Shown here piece by piece: positions 1-12,220 of a stretch of DNA of 64,000 nt. Source of the stretch: Rhizobium sp. EC-SD404 (lineage in GTDB: Bacteria > Pseudomonadota > Alphaproteobacteria > Rhizobiales > Rhizobiaceae); assembly GCF_902498825.1 (NCBI RefSeq), contig NZ_LR701459.1:998001-1062000 (forward strand), given 5' to 3'. Under the pieces are notes generated by a model. That model did no database searches and was not told where the DNA came from. It worked only from the letters and a program-made list of their open reading frames with translations. The position numbers and the translations under genes were made by a program. How positions within the stretch are numbered: position 1 is the stretch's first letter; the number at the start of each line of letters is the position of its first letter.

Positions 1-1
1 C

Positions 2-1117
2 CGCGCCATCGGCCTGAAGATGCACGTCGTTGCCTTCGATCCGTTCCTGTCGCCCGAGCGTGCAGACCAGTTGGGCGTCGAGAAGGTCGATCTGGACACG
101 CTGTTTGCCCGTGCCGACTTCATCACCATGCACGTGCCACTGACCGACAAGACCCGCAACATCATCAATGCGGCTGCGATCACCAAGATGAAGGACGGCG
201 TGCGTATCATCAACTGCGCCCGCGGCGGTCTCGTCGTTGAAGCCGATCTCGCCGAAGCCCTGAAATCCGGCAAGGTGGCCGGAGCCGGCTTCGACGTCTT
301 CGAAACCGAGCCGGCGACGGAAAGCCCGCTCTTCGGCCTCGAAAACGTGGTCTGCACGCCGCATCTCGGCGCGTCCACGACCGAAGCGCAGGAAAACGTC
401 GCGCTGCAGGTAGCGGAGCAGATGGCCGATTATCTTCTGAAGGGCGCCGTCACCAACGCCATCAACATGCCGTCGATCTCGGCGGAAGAAGCACCGCGCC
501 TCAAGCCGTTCGTCAAGCTCGCCGACATGCTGGGTGCCTTCGTGGGGCAGGCGACTGAAACCTCCATCCAGGAGGTTGAGGTTCTCTATGACGGCGTCAC
601 GGCCGAACTCAACACCAAGGCCCTGTCGTCCGCAGTGCTCGCCGGTCTGATCCGTGCGCAGGTCGCCGACGTCAACATGGTCTCGGCGCCGATCATGGCG
701 AAGGAACGCGGTATCCTCTTTTCCGAGGTGAAGCGCGACAAGTCGGGCATCTTCGATGGCTATATCCGCCTGACGGTGAAGACCGAGAACCAGACGCGCT
801 CGATCGCCGGCACTGTCTTCTCCGACGGCAAGCCGCGCTTCATCCAGATCAAGGGCATCAATCTCGATGCCGAGATCGGCCGCCACATGGTCTACACAAC
901 GAACGAGGACAAGCCGGGCTTCATCGGCCTTCTCGGCACCATCTTCGGCAAGGCAGGCGTCAACATCGCCAACTTCCAGCTCGGCCGCGATGTCGCCGGC
1001 GGCAACGCCATCGCGCTGCTTTATGTCGATGGTCCGGTGGAAGAGAGCGTTCTGGACGAACTGCGCAGCCACCCGCAGGTGCAGTCCGCCAAGGCGCTCG
1101 AGTTCAACGTCGATTGA
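2..1117 (+). CDS. serA: D-3-phosphoglycerate dehydrogenase, 3' part (5' end outside window)
   Basis: This enzyme oxidises 3-phosphoglycerate with NAD+, the first step of serine synthesis in the cytoplasm. The frame is open from the left edge, so the N-terminus is missing and about 370 residues are visible. The fragment begins just after the glycine-rich NAD loop. The catalytic residues of the family can be seen in order: Arg in NCARGG, Glu in FDVFETEP and His in TPHLGAST. After the NAD domain come the ASB intervening domain and a C-terminal ACT domain (EDKPGFIGLLGTIFG and following). This is therefore the long form, whose ACT domain usually senses serine or stabilises the tetramer. The next gene starts over 200 bp away, so it is probably not co-transcribed. 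Confidence 0.96.
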   Translation, partial: RAIGLKMHVVAFDPFLSPERADQLGVEKVDLDTLFARADFITMHVPLTDKTRNIINAAAITKMKDGVRIINCARGGLVVEADLAEALKSGKVAGAGFDVFETEPATESPLFGLENVVCTPHLGASTTEAQENVALQVAEQMADYLLKGAVTNAINMPSISAEEAPRLKPFVKLADMLGAFVGQATETSIQEVEVLYDGVTAELNTKALSSAVLAGLIRAQVADVNMVSAPIMAKERGILFSEVKRDKSGIFDGYIRLTVKTENQTRSIAGTVFSDGKPRFIQIKGINLDAEIGRHMVYTTNEDKPGFIGLLGTIFGKAGVNIANFQLGRDVAGGNAIALLYVDGPVEESVLDELRSHPQVQSAKALEFNVD

Positions 1118-1334
1118 TCCATGCCTACTGCCGTCGGCCGGCCTCCGGGCTGCCGGCGGCTAAAATGCCCATTTTGCGCGGTTCGTACGGGCCAGTTGCC
1201 CGATTTTATCGCGCAAAATGTTTCAATCGGCGGATGAATGCCTATCTTGTAGGTTCGAATTCATACGAAACAACGCGGTGGTCGCTCTGAAGCGCGATAT
1301 CCCGAGCCGCGTTTCGCAAGAGAAAGGTCTGCGC

Positions 1335-1772
1335 ATGGCACAGGTAAAAACCGGCGATCTCGTTCGCATTCACTACACCGGAACCCTGACGGACGGCACC
1401 CAGTTCGACAGCTCGGAAGGTCGCGATCCGCTGGAATTCACGGTCGGCTCCGGCCAGATCATTCCCGGTCTCGACCAGGAAGTGCAGGGCATGGCTGTCG
1501 GTGAAAAATCGACCGTGACGATCCCGGCTGAGCAGGCCTATGGCCCGCACGATCCGCAGAGCATCCAGCAGGTTCCGCGCGACGCGATCCCGGCAGAAGT
1601 GAACATCCAACCCGGCGCTCAGCTTCAGGCTCAGACGCAGAGCGGCCAGACGGTTCAGCTGACCGTGGTCGAAGTCGATGAGGACAGCGTCACGGTGGAC
1701 GGCAACCATCCGCTCGCCGGCCGTGATCTCGTCTTCGCCGTAGAACTTGTGGAGATCGTCAAGGCCGCATGA
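1335..1772 (+). CDS. FKBP-type peptidyl-prolyl cis-trans isomerase (SlpA/SlyD-like)
   Basis: This is a 145-residue cytoplasmic prolyl isomerase that probably also acts as a folding helper. The N-terminal FKBP half holds VRIHYTGTL and the active-site run around PLEFTVGSGQIIPGLDQ. The central insert-in-flap segment and the DGNHPLAG motif near residue 125 are typical of the SlyD/SlpA (FkpB) branch. The open frame extends 39 codons upstream, but the ATG at 1335 follows an AGAAAGG ribosome site and gives the family N-terminus MAQVKTGDLV. There is no histidine-rich metal tail, which fits SlpA more than SlyD. A strong hairpin terminator follows directly, so it is probably monocistronic. Confidence 0.92.
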   Translation: MAQVKTGDLVRIHYTGTLTDGTQFDSSEGRDPLEFTVGSGQIIPGLDQEVQGMAVGEKSTVTIPAEQAYGPHDPQSIQQVPRDAIPAEVNIQPGAQLQAQTQSGQTVQLTVVEVDEDSVTVDGNHPLAGRDLVFAVELVEIVKAA

Positions 1773-1795
1773 TCCGCCTTGACATCGCGCGTTTC

Positions 1796-1822
1796 AAAAG
1801 GCCGGCTTTGCCGGCCTTTTTT
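1796..1822 (+). terminator. Rho-independent terminator after the FKBP gene
   Basis: An 11-bp perfect stem (AAAAGGCCGGC / GCCGGCCTTTT) closes a TTT loop and is followed by more T residues. It lies 23 bp after the stop codon. Confidence 0.9.
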
Positions 1823-1889
1823 GTTGGCCCGGAACCAGCCGCCATGACGTCACGTTGATCGCCACGATCAAGTCATGGAGACATGTGGC

Positions 1890-2108
1890 GTGGAAAAATA
1901 CCGCAAGGGCACCAAGGTCGAGTGGAAGTGGGGCAACGGCGAAGGGACCGGAAAGGTCGCCGAAAGCTTCACCGAAAAGGTTACCCGCACCATCAAGGGC
2001 GAGAAGATCACCCGCGATGCGTCGAAGGACGATCCGGCCTATCTCATCGAACAGGAAGACGGCGATCGCGTGTTGAAAGGCCATGGCGAACTGAAGAAGG
2101 CCTCTTGA
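1890..2108 (+). CDS. DUF2945 (HVA1/TUDOR-like) small protein
   Basis: This is a small cytoplasmic protein of about 72 residues with the DUF2945 pattern: EKYRKGTKVEWKWGNG, then GKVAE, then a charged ending with DPAYLIEQEDGD and VLKGHGEL. The family is a compact beta-barrel also called hypervirulence-associated HVA1, and its molecular role is not known. An ATG lies at 1875, but GTG at 1890 has GGAGA seven bases upstream (inside the first codons of the longer version) and gives the usual family start, so I prefer GTG. It stands alone between two terminators. Confidence 0.82.
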   Translation: MEKYRKGTKVEWKWGNGEGTGKVAESFTEKVTRTIKGEKITRDASKDDPAYLIEQEDGDRVLKGHGELKKAS

Positions 2109-2111
2109 TGC

Positions 2112-2146
2112 AAAACGGCGCGCCCCGTCAGGAGCGCGCCGTTTTC
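2112..2146 (+). terminator. Terminator after the DUF2945 gene, probably bidirectional
   Basis: A 12-bp perfect stem (AAAACGGCGCGC / GCGCGCCGTTTT) surrounds a 10-nt loop. The T-run on both strands suits the convergent arrangement with the chemoreceptor gene that ends at 2179. Confidence 0.87.
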
Positions 2147-2178
2147 AATCGCTGATCGGTTTGCTGACCAGATCCGGC

Positions 2179-4164
2179 TCAGAACTCTTCCCAGTTCTCT
2201 TCGCTCGAACGAGCCACCGCAGCGGTTGCCGCGCCGCCGAACGCTCCCGCCAGTCGCCGTCCCAGCGCGCGCGCAGGCGATGGTCTCGATGGGGTGCTGG
2301 CGCTGACATGCGCCGGGCCGACCGACTTCGATACCCGTGAGGGCGCCGAAGTCCGCGCGCTATGTGCGGCAGACGACGCACCTTCTCCCATCTTGAACTG
2401 TGCGAGCAGCGCGTTCAGCTCGGCGGCCTCGCGGGCGAGATTGTGGCTCGCCGCTGTCGACTGTTCCACCATCGCCGCATTCTGCTGCGTGCCCTGGTCC
2501 ATCGTATTCACGGCGCTGTTGATCTCGCCGAGCCCGATCGACTGCTCCTTGGCGCTTTCTGCGATCGCGGCGACATGGGCATTGATCTCCTGCACCTCGC
2601 CGACGATGGCCTGGAGCGCATCACCGGTGCGACCGACAAGGTCGACGCCCTGCTTGACCTGATCGCCGGACGAACTGATCAGCGTCTTGATCTCACGTGC
2701 CGCCGAAGCGGACCGCTGAGCCAATTCGCGCACTTCCTGGGCGACGACCGCAAAGCCCTTGCCGGCATCGCCAGCGCGGGCTGCTTCCACACCGGCATTC
2801 AGCGCGAGCAGGTTGGTCTGAAACGCGATGTCGTCGATGAGGCCGATGATGTTGGCGATCTCGACCGACGAATTCTCGATTTTTTCCATCGCATGGACAG
2901 CGTCTCGCACGATGGCACCCGAGCGTTCGGCGCCCTCTTTGGTGCGTGCCACCAACTGGCGTGCTTCTTCGGCGCGGCGTGCGCTGTCCTTGACCGTGGT
3001 GGTGATCTCTTCGAGAGCCGCTGCGGTCTCTTCGACAGAGGCTGCCTGCTGTTCCGTGCGGCGCGACAGGTCGTCGGCTGCCGATTGAATCTCGCGTGAA
3101 CCGGCATCGATGCCGCGGGCATTTTCGCCGACCGCTTTCATCGCGTCGTCCAGCTTGGCGACGGAGTGGTTGAAGTTCTCGCGCAGCACGTCGAGCTGGC
3201 CGCTGAACTGGGTGTCGATGCGATAGAGCAGGTTGCCATCGGCAAGCTCGCTCAGGGCCTGACCAATGCCGTCGATGGCAAGCTGGACCTCTTCGGCATG
3301 ACGGCGGCGTGCGCTTTCGTTCGCGTTGCGCTCGGCGTCGATCTGCGACTGCTGCTCCGCTTTGTTGCTCTCCAGAAAATTGCGGTCGATGACCGACTGG
3401 CGCAACAGGACGAGCGCCTTCGCCATTTCGCCGATCTCGTCACGTCGATCGATATGCGGCACGTCGGTGGACGTATCGTTCTCCGCCACCTCCCGCATGA
3501 CCGATTTCAGTTCCATCACCGGCAAGGCGATCGAACGGCTGATGAAAAAGGCGCTGGCGAGCGTGAGAAGCGCTGCAAACAGGATTGTCCCTGCTGCGAC
3601 GGAGGTTTCTTGCCAAAGAAGCGCCTGAAGGTCGTCCGTATAGACGCCATTTCCGACGACCCATCCCCAGGGTGCGAAGCCCGCAACGTGGGAGTATTTC
3701 TCCACCGCTTCCTCGAACCCAGGCTTCGGCCAGTAATATTCGACGAAGCCGGAGCCGTTCGCCTGAACGACGTCCACGAATTCCTGGAAGAAATACTTGC
3801 CGGTCGGGTCCTGCATGCCGCTGACATCCTGGCCGACGAGTTTCTCGTTGATCGGGTGAGCGACCATGATGTGGTTCATGTCGTTGACCCAGAAATACCC
3901 GTCGGCGCCGTAACGCACGGCCATGACAGCGCGCAGAGCCCCCGCCTGCGCGTCTTCCTGGCTCATCGCGCCAGACTGCTCGGCAGCATGGAAGTTCTGG
4001 ATGATGGTGATGGCTGCGTCGTTCATCTGCGCAAGCTTCGCCTTGCGCTCCTCGACGGTGGAATTGAATCCGACATAGGTTTGATAGGCGACGGCAGCCG
4101 CCATGATGAGGAGTGCCAGGCACGCCAGCAGATAGATGCGCGCCCCGATTTTCAATGATTTCAC
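2179..4164 (-). CDS. Methyl-accepting chemotaxis protein with periplasmic Cache domain
   Basis: This is an inner-membrane chemoreceptor of 661 residues that senses a small ligand outside and controls the CheA kinase inside. A first membrane helix ([17 protein letters not shown]) is followed by a single Cache-type sensor with DGYFWVND and [11 protein letters not shown], then a second helix, a HAMP domain, a second HAMP-like segment and the methyl-accepting coiled coil. The hairpin tip [22 protein letters not shown] is intact. The last five residues are NWEEF, the CheR/CheB tethering pentapeptide. The frame opens with TTG at 4194, but GTG at 4164 has AAGGGG upstream and leads straight into the membrane helix. 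Ligand unknown. Confidence 0.93.
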   Translation of the reverse strand: MKSLKIGARIYLLACLALLIMAAAVAYQTYVGFNSTVEERKAKLAQMNDAAITIIQNFHAAEQSGAMSQEDAQAGALRAVMAVRYGADGYFWVNDMNHIMVAHPINEKLVGQDVSGMQDPTGKYFFQEFVDVVQANGSGFVEYYWPKPGFEEAVEKYSHVAGFAPWGWVVGNGVYTDDLQALLWQETSVAAGTILFAALLTLASAFFISRSIALPVMELKSVMREVAENDTSTDVPHIDRRDEIGEMAKALVLLRQSVIDRNFLESNKAEQQSQIDAERNANESARRRHAEEVQLAIDGIGQALSELADGNLLYRIDTQFSGQLDVLRENFNHSVAKLDDAMKAVGENARGIDAGSREIQSAADDLSRRTEQQAASVEETAAALEEITTTVKDSARRAEEARQLVARTKEGAERSGAIVRDAVHAMEKIENSSVEIANIIGLIDDIAFQTNLLALNAGVEAARAGDAGKGFAVVAQEVRELAQRSASAAREIKTLISSSGDQVKQGVDLVGRTGDALQAIVGEVQEINAHVAAIAESAKEQSIGLGEINSAVNTMDQGTQQNAAMVEQSTAASHNLAREAAELNALLAQFKMGEGASSAAHSARTSAPSRVSKSVGPAHVSASTPSRPSPARALGRRLAGAFGGAATAAVARSSEENWEEF

Positions 4165-4201
4165 GATCCCAGCCCCTTGATGGTAGAGGCTCAATTTTAT
4201 G

Positions 4202-4224
4202 GACTCCGGTTAATCAACACTTAT
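4202..4224 (-). promoter_or_regulatory. CtrA-like box plus GANTC site upstream of the chemoreceptor
   Basis: TTAA-TCAACAC-TTAT at 4210-4224 matches the CtrA consensus TTAA-N7-TTAA at 7 of 8 positions. It lies 46-60 bases upstream of the GTG start. GACTC (a CcrM GANTC site) sits at 4202-4206. CtrA control of motility genes is established in alphaproteobacteria; its action here is inference. Confidence 0.5.
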
Positions 4225-4318
4225 CGCGTCACCTACAAATTGGCGGTTTGTCTCTCGGAAGTATAAGAACGCGCTGATTGCCGCCACCGGAAGAAGCTTT
4301 AAAGAGGAATATCGAGGA

Positions 4319-4816
4319 ATGCCCGACTATCAGTGGCGCCGCGCCGTGCCTGGAGACGTTCCACGCATCGCCGAAATCTCGTCCATCGCGCTCGCGGCAT
4401 ACCCCGAGGAGCCGGCGATCTTCCAAGAACTTCTCGCCTTGGCGCCCGATGGCTGCTTTGTCATGGAAATGGACGGTGCGATCGTGGGTTATCTGGTCGG
4501 GCACCCTTGGATGAAGGGCCGCCCGCCAGCGCTGAATCAGACGATCGGGACGCTGCCGGAAAGCCCGGATTGCTGGTACCTCCATGATCTCAGCCTGCTT
4601 GAGTCGGCGCGCGGCTTCGGCGCGGCGCGCGAAGCGGTGCGGCTCGCGGCAGCAGCATCGCGTGCAGCAGGTCTCGATGTCGTGGCTCTCGTGGCAGTCA
4701 ATGGCGCGGGCGGGTTCTGGCGCGCACAGGGCTTCGGACCGCTGGAACCGGAGCAGGGCCGTGAGGGCATCGCAAGCTATGGCGACGATGCGATCTACAT
4801 GGAGCGTCAGGTCTGA
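4319..4816 (+). CDS. GNAT-family N-acetyltransferase
   Basis: This is a 165-residue cytoplasmic acetyl-CoA-dependent acetyltransferase. The N-terminal strand and helix (RRAVPGDVPRIAEIS), the FVMEMDGAIVGYLVGHPW strands and the YLHDLSLL strand before a helix with RGFGAAREAV follow the GNAT order. The acetyl-CoA loop, normally Q/R-x-x-G-x-G/A, appears as ARGFGAA. A late VAVNGAGGFWRAQGFGP segment matches the usual N-x-x-x-x-x-F/Y-x-x-x-G-F motif. GAGGA precedes the start. It is divergent from the chemoreceptor and convergent with the EamA gene. The substrate cannot be told. Confidence 0.88.
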   Translation: MPDYQWRRAVPGDVPRIAEISSIALAAYPEEPAIFQELLALAPDGCFVMEMDGAIVGYLVGHPWMKGRPPALNQTIGTLPESPDCWYLHDLSLLESARGFGAAREAVRLAAAASRAAGLDVVALVAVNGAGGFWRAQGFGPLEPEQGREGIASYGDDAIYMERQV

Positions 4817-4826
4817 ACCGTTGGCC

Positions 4827-5738
4827 TCACGCGACCTTCGGCTTGCCCTTTTCGGCGATCGCGATGCCGCCAAGCACGAGCCCAAGCCCGACAAGGTGGA
4901 ACGGATAAAGCTCTTCGCCGACCACGGCGACGGCAAGCACCGTTCCGAAGATCGGCACCAGATTGACGAAAAGGCCGGCGCGATTGGCACCGATGATCTC
5001 GTTTCCGCGGATATACAGCGCTTGGGCGACGAGTGACGGCAGGATTGCGGTGAACAGCACGATCGCCCAGCCCGTCGCATCCGGCATGATCAGGCTATCG
5101 GTAGCCGCTTCCGCAATGGAGAGCGGCAGGGCGCCGAGCGCTGCCCCGAAGCAAAGAACCGCCATCAGGCTCAGCCAGTGGATTGGCGGCTTCCAGCGCA
5201 GCGCGACCGTGTAGCCGCCGTAAAAGAGAATCGCGACCAGCATCAACGCGTCGCCCCGATTGAGCTGCAGGGCGACGAGCGCGCCGAAATCGCCACCCGA
5301 AACTGTCACGGCGACGCCGACGAGCGTCAGCGCGAAACCCACGATCTGCAATCCGCTGACCGCGATGCGCAGCAGGATGAAATTCGCGACGAAGATGATG
5401 AGCGGCATGCCGGCCTGCTCGATCACCACATTGATGGTGCTGGTGTAGTTGAGCGCCAGATAAAGCGTTGCGTTGAAGCCGGTGAAGCCAGCGCCACCGA
5501 GCAGCAGCAGATAGGTCAGGTTCTGGCGGATGACGGGCAGGTCGCGCCGGATATGCGGCCAGGCGAAGGGCAGAACCGCCAGAAGCGCGAACAGCCATCT
5601 GAAGAGCGTCAGGAGCAACGGGCTCACATGCCCGACGGCAAGTTTGCCCGCGACGGCATTCGCGCCCCAGATCAATGCGGTGAGTGTCAGAAGGATATAG
5701 GCGCGACGCTGCACGTTGGCTGTCCCTAGACGCGGCAT
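4827..5738 (-). CDS. EamA/DMT-family membrane exporter
   Basis: This 303-residue inner-membrane protein belongs to the drug/metabolite transporter superfamily. It has about ten membrane helices arranged as two EamA repeats. The first opens with RAYILLTLTALIWGANAVAGK, the typical N-terminal helix with the small-residue W-G-x-N signature. The second ends with VGLGLVLGGIAIAEKGK. Such proteins usually export amino acids or other small metabolites, but the substrate cannot be read from sequence. It is divergent from purA with 190 bp between, and its 3' end almost touches that of the acetyltransferase on the other strand. Confidence 0.9.
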   Translation of the reverse strand: MPRLGTANVQRRAYILLTLTALIWGANAVAGKLAVGHVSPLLLTLFRWLFALLAVLPFAWPHIRRDLPVIRQNLTYLLLLGGAGFTGFNATLYLALNYTSTINVVIEQAGMPLIIFVANFILLRIAVSGLQIVGFALTLVGVAVTVSGGDFGALVALQLNRGDALMLVAILFYGGYTVALRWKPPIHWLSLMAVLCFGAALGALPLSIAEAATDSLIMPDATGWAIVLFTAILPSLVAQALYIRGNEIIGANRAGLFVNLVPIFGTVLAVAVVGEELYPFHLVGLGLVLGGIAIAEKGKPKVA

Positions 5739-5928
5739 TCCAACCGCAATGTGTGGCCGTCTTCTAGACGCTTCGGTGCCCCGGAGGGAAGGGCAGATGT
5801 CCGATCCGGTTGCAATCCGGGAGAGCCTGCCGCATGGAGTCGCTTTCCCGCATCCGAGTGACTATAGATGCGGCGATTTGGCTGCGGCAGGGATTCTTGG
5901 CCGCTAGAGTACCGCTGAAAGGGTTCCG

Positions 5929-7227
<1,299 letters not shown>

Positions 7228-7296
7228 TTTGCGGACCAGGGACGCAGTGCGTCGCACGGGTTTACCGGCGACCGACAAGAAAGACAGAGCTTCCGA

Positions 7297-9762
<2,466 letters not shown>

Positions 9763-9829
9763 AATCGGCGCAGCCACGGCCGTGACCGGTCGCTGAGCGG
9801 ATCAGTTCAGCGCAGCAAGGCGATGCGTC

Positions 9830-10408
9830 ATGCGGTTGCGTAACGACCGAGAGGGCTATGGAAGCGTGTCGATCGGCCTCCATTGGCTGATCGCGGTCGT
9901 TTTCATAAGCCAGATCATGCTCGGCGTTGTCATGACGCGCATCTTGCCGGAGACCGCTGCCACGACGTTCTGGGCCTATCAGTGGCATAAGAGCTTCGGC
10001 TTGCTGCTGTTGCTTCTGGCCGCACTGCGGCTGATTTGGGTGCTGGTCGAAACGAGGCCAGTCACCAAAGGCAGCCGCGGGTTGGTGCTAGCTGCGGGGG
10101 TCGTGCATCGCTGCCTGCTCGTCGCACCGATCCTCATTGCGCTGGCAGGTTGGGTCGTGGTGTCGGTATCGCCGCTCGGTATCCCGACTTTTGCGTTCAA
10201 TCTATTCGTCGTTCCGCATCTCCCGCTGGCTCCCGGCGACGTTGCGGAAACGCGGGCGACGATGGTGCATCGCTGGCTTGCCTACGGCACGGTGAGTGTC
10301 GTGGCCATCCACATCGCCGCCGCACTGCTGCATCATTTTCGGTGGCGGGATGACACATTGCTGAGAATGATGCCGAAGCGCCGCCAATCCGCCGGAAACG
10401 ACCGGTAA
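9830..10408 (+). CDS. Cytochrome b561-family membrane protein
   Basis: This 192-residue inner-membrane protein has four membrane helices and the conserved histidines that bind two b-type hemes: H in SIGLHWLIAV, H in QWHKSFG, and two later ones in MVHRWLAYG and VAIHIAAALLHH. It matches the prokaryotic cytochrome b561 (CybB-like) family, which passes electrons between quinones and periplasmic partners. It starts 67 bp after the repeat protein and ends 33 bp before a YceI gene. Cytochrome b561 and YceI genes are often neighbours, which suggests that they work together on isoprenoid-type electron carriers, though the exact reaction is not known. Confidence 0.92.
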   Translation: MRLRNDREGYGSVSIGLHWLIAVVFISQIMLGVVMTRILPETAATTFWAYQWHKSFGLLLLLLAALRLIWVLVETRPVTKGSRGLVLAAGVVHRCLLVAPILIALAGWVVVSVSPLGIPTFAFNLFVVPHLPLAPGDVAETRATMVHRWLAYGTVSVVAIHIAAALLHHFRWRDDTLLRMMPKRRQSAGNDR

Positions 10409-10441
10409 ACCAGTCAATATCGAGCTCTGGAGGACACTGCC

Positions 10442-11029
10442 ATGCGTGCGTGGGTAATCGGAGCATTCGCCGCAGTCGGCGCTTCACTATGCAGCCCGGC
10501 GGCGGTCTCGCCGGCATTCTCTGTAACCTTGGAGGAGGCGGCGGGCAGCTATCTCGTGGCCGATAATTCGCACATCCGGTTCTCGGTCGGCCAGGTTGGC
10601 GGAGGCCAGATCGCCGGGGAGTTCGCGACATTCACGGGAACGCTGCAACTGAACGCGGACGATCCATCCCGCTCGGTCGTGGTCTTCGATCTATATCCGG
10701 AGAGCGTGTCGACCGGTCAGCAGCGCATCGACGATTTTCTGCGCTCTGCGGCGGTGTTCGATACCGCAAACTATGATGTGGTCAGTTTCCGCTCGATAGA
10801 CGTCAAGCTCACCGGGCCCGACACGGCGATTGTCCACGGCATCGTCACGGCACGCGGTAAGACCGCAGAGGCTGATTTCGACGTGGCGCTCACGGGCGAG
10901 GGGCCGGGATCTCTGCAGTTCAAGGTGACAGGCGACATCATGCGGTCGCCCTTCGGCATGGAAGTCGGAACGCCGATCTATTCGAACGTCGTTCGCTTCG
11001 ACATGCAATTGGAAACGATGCGCCGCTGA
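10442..11029 (+). CDS. YceI-family periplasmic protein
   Basis: This 195-residue protein begins with a signal peptide (AWVIGAFAAVGASLCSPAAVSPAFS), so it is exported. The mature part is the YceI lipocalin-like barrel that binds polyisoprenoids: YLVADNSHIRFSVGQVGGGQIAGEF, then SVSTGQQRIDDFLRSAAVFD, and near the end VTGDIMRSPFGM. TGGAGGACACTGCC before the ATG is a good ribosome site. It follows the cytochrome b561 gene and is probably co-transcribed with it. It converges with rpoH, and the gap between them holds a palindromic repeat that may end both transcripts. Confidence 0.92.
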   Translation: MRAWVIGAFAAVGASLCSPAAVSPAFSVTLEEAAGSYLVADNSHIRFSVGQVGGGQIAGEFATFTGTLQLNADDPSRSVVVFDLYPESVSTGQQRIDDFLRSAAVFDTANYDVVSFRSIDVKLTGPDTAIVHGIVTARGKTAEADFDVALTGEGPGSLQFKVTGDIMRSPFGMEVGTPIYSNVVRFDMQLETMRR

Positions 11030-11044
11030 CCGGCGCATCGTTTT

Positions 11045-11096
11045 GAAGCGTTTCCAGGTGAAGTGTCTGCCGGTTCACCGTTCGGGAACGCGACAA
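11045..11096. repeat. Interspersed palindromic repeat, copy 1
   Basis: This roughly 50-bp hairpin element has GGTGAA/TTCACC inner arms and GCGTTTCC/GGGAACGC outer arms with one wobble. It is clearly similar to the element at 24696-24743 (shared pieces GCGTT, GGTGA, CCGGTTCACCGT and AACGCGACA). It lies between the convergent ends of the YceI gene and rpoH. Confidence 0.8.
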
Positions 11097-11112
11097 ATGA
11101 CTCCAAGGAGGT

Positions 11113-12018
11113 TTATGCGTCTTCGACGACCCGGAGAGCCTTGGCACGCTCGGCGGCTGTCTTCTTGACCGCATCCTGCACCTTTTCGAAGGCACGGACT
11201 TCGATCTGGCGCACGCGCTCGCGGCTGATGTCGAACTCGCCGGAGAGGTCTTCCAGCGTGATCGGGTTTTCCGAGAGCCTGCGGGCTTCGAAAATGCGGC
11301 GTTCACGGTCGTTCAGCACGTTGAGCGCGCCGGCGAGCATGGAGCGACGGTCGTCGAGCTCGTCCTGCTCGATCAGCATGTCTTCCTGGCTTTCGCTGTC
11401 GTCGACGAGCCAATCCTGCCACTGGCCGGATTCGCCTTCCGTTGCGCGGATCGGCGCGTTGAGCGAGGCATCGCCCGAAAGACGGCGGTTCATCGAAACG
11501 ACTTCGTCCTCGGAGACGTTCAGCGTCGTCGCGATATGCGAAACCTGGTCAGGCCGCAGATCGCCTTCCTCCAGCGCCTGCATCTTGCCCTTCAGCTTGC
11601 GCAGGTTGAAGAAAAGCCGCTTCTGGTTGGCGGTCGTGCCCATTTTCACGAGCGACCACGAACGAAGAATATACTCTTGAATGGACGCCTTGATCCACCA
11701 CATGGCGTATGTCGCCAGGCGAAAGCCACGCTCCGGGTCGAATTTCTTGACGGCCTGCATGAGGCCGACATTGCCCTCGGAAACGACTTCGCCGATCGGC
11801 AGGCCATAGCCGCGATAGCCCATCGCGATTTTCGCGACGAGGCGAAGGTGGCTGGTTACCAGCCGGTGGGCAGCTTCGCGGTCGCCGTGCTCCTGATACC
11901 GCTTGCCGAGCATGTACTCTTCCTGCGGCTGCAGCATCGGAAATTTACGGATTTCTTCAAGATAGCGGTTGAGACCGCCTTCGCCAGAAGAAATGGATGG
12001 CAATGTACTGCGGGCCAT
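11113..12018 (-). CDS. rpoH: RNA polymerase sigma-32 factor, heat-shock type
   Basis: This 301-residue sigma-70-family protein directs RNA polymerase to heat-shock promoters. Region 2 holds LVTSHLRLVAKIAMGYRGYGLP, GNVGLMQAVKKFDPERGFRLATYAMWWIKASIQEYI, and region 4 ends with SRERVRQIEVRAFEKVQ. The RpoH box QKRLFFNLRKLK, found only in RpoH proteins, follows region 2. The frame extends 28 codons upstream, but ATG at 12018 has AAAGGG upstream and gives the usual MARSTLP start. Its position downstream of rluD and near purA and ctrA suggests orthology with rhizobial rpoH1, which I infer from gene order. A heat-shock-like promoter lies about 100 bp upstream. Confidence 0.96.
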   Translation of the reverse strand: MARSTLPSISSGEGGLNRYLEEIRKFPMLQPQEEYMLGKRYQEHGDREAAHRLVTSHLRLVAKIAMGYRGYGLPIGEVVSEGNVGLMQAVKKFDPERGFRLATYAMWWIKASIQEYILRSWSLVKMGTTANQKRLFFNLRKLKGKMQALEEGDLRPDQVSHIATTLNVSEDEVVSMNRRLSGDASLNAPIRATEGESGQWQDWLVDDSESQEDMLIEQDELDDRRSMLAGALNVLNDRERRIFEARRLSENPITLEDLSGEFDISRERVRQIEVRAFEKVQDAVKKTAAERAKALRVVEDA

Positions 12019-12114
12019 ATCAGCACCCTTTCCAAAAAGGTTGTTGGCCCCCACATAAGCGTTTGGCGGGCCAATCATGTCATGTCGTCTGTCGACCGAC
12101 ATGCTTTGAGTTTA

Positions 12115-12144
12115 GAGATAATTACGGCCGAAACGCGGATCAAG
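12115..12144 (-). promoter_or_regulatory. Candidate rpoH promoter (CTTGATC-N17-TATCTC)
   Basis: On the minus strand TTGATC (12138-12143, preceded by C) is followed after exactly 17 bases by TATCTC (12115-12120), about 97 bp before the rpoH start. The same -10 hexamer and 17-base spacing are found upstream of groESL in this window. This resembles the CTTG-N17/18-CYTAT-T heat-shock promoter of alphaproteobacteria, which would mean autoregulation. Confidence 0.5.
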
Positions 12145-12220
12145 CGGTGTTACCGCGAACGCAAACGCGTGAACGCTCCGTCAATGGTTACGAGAGTAAC
12201 CGACGATCGCGGTCTTTGTT

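Noticed and set aside
5797-5907. 36-codon frame upstream of purA with AGGGAAGGG before it
   Set aside because: The ribosome site is fair, but the peptide has no likeness and the region may simply be the purA leader. No riboswitch motif was recognised either.
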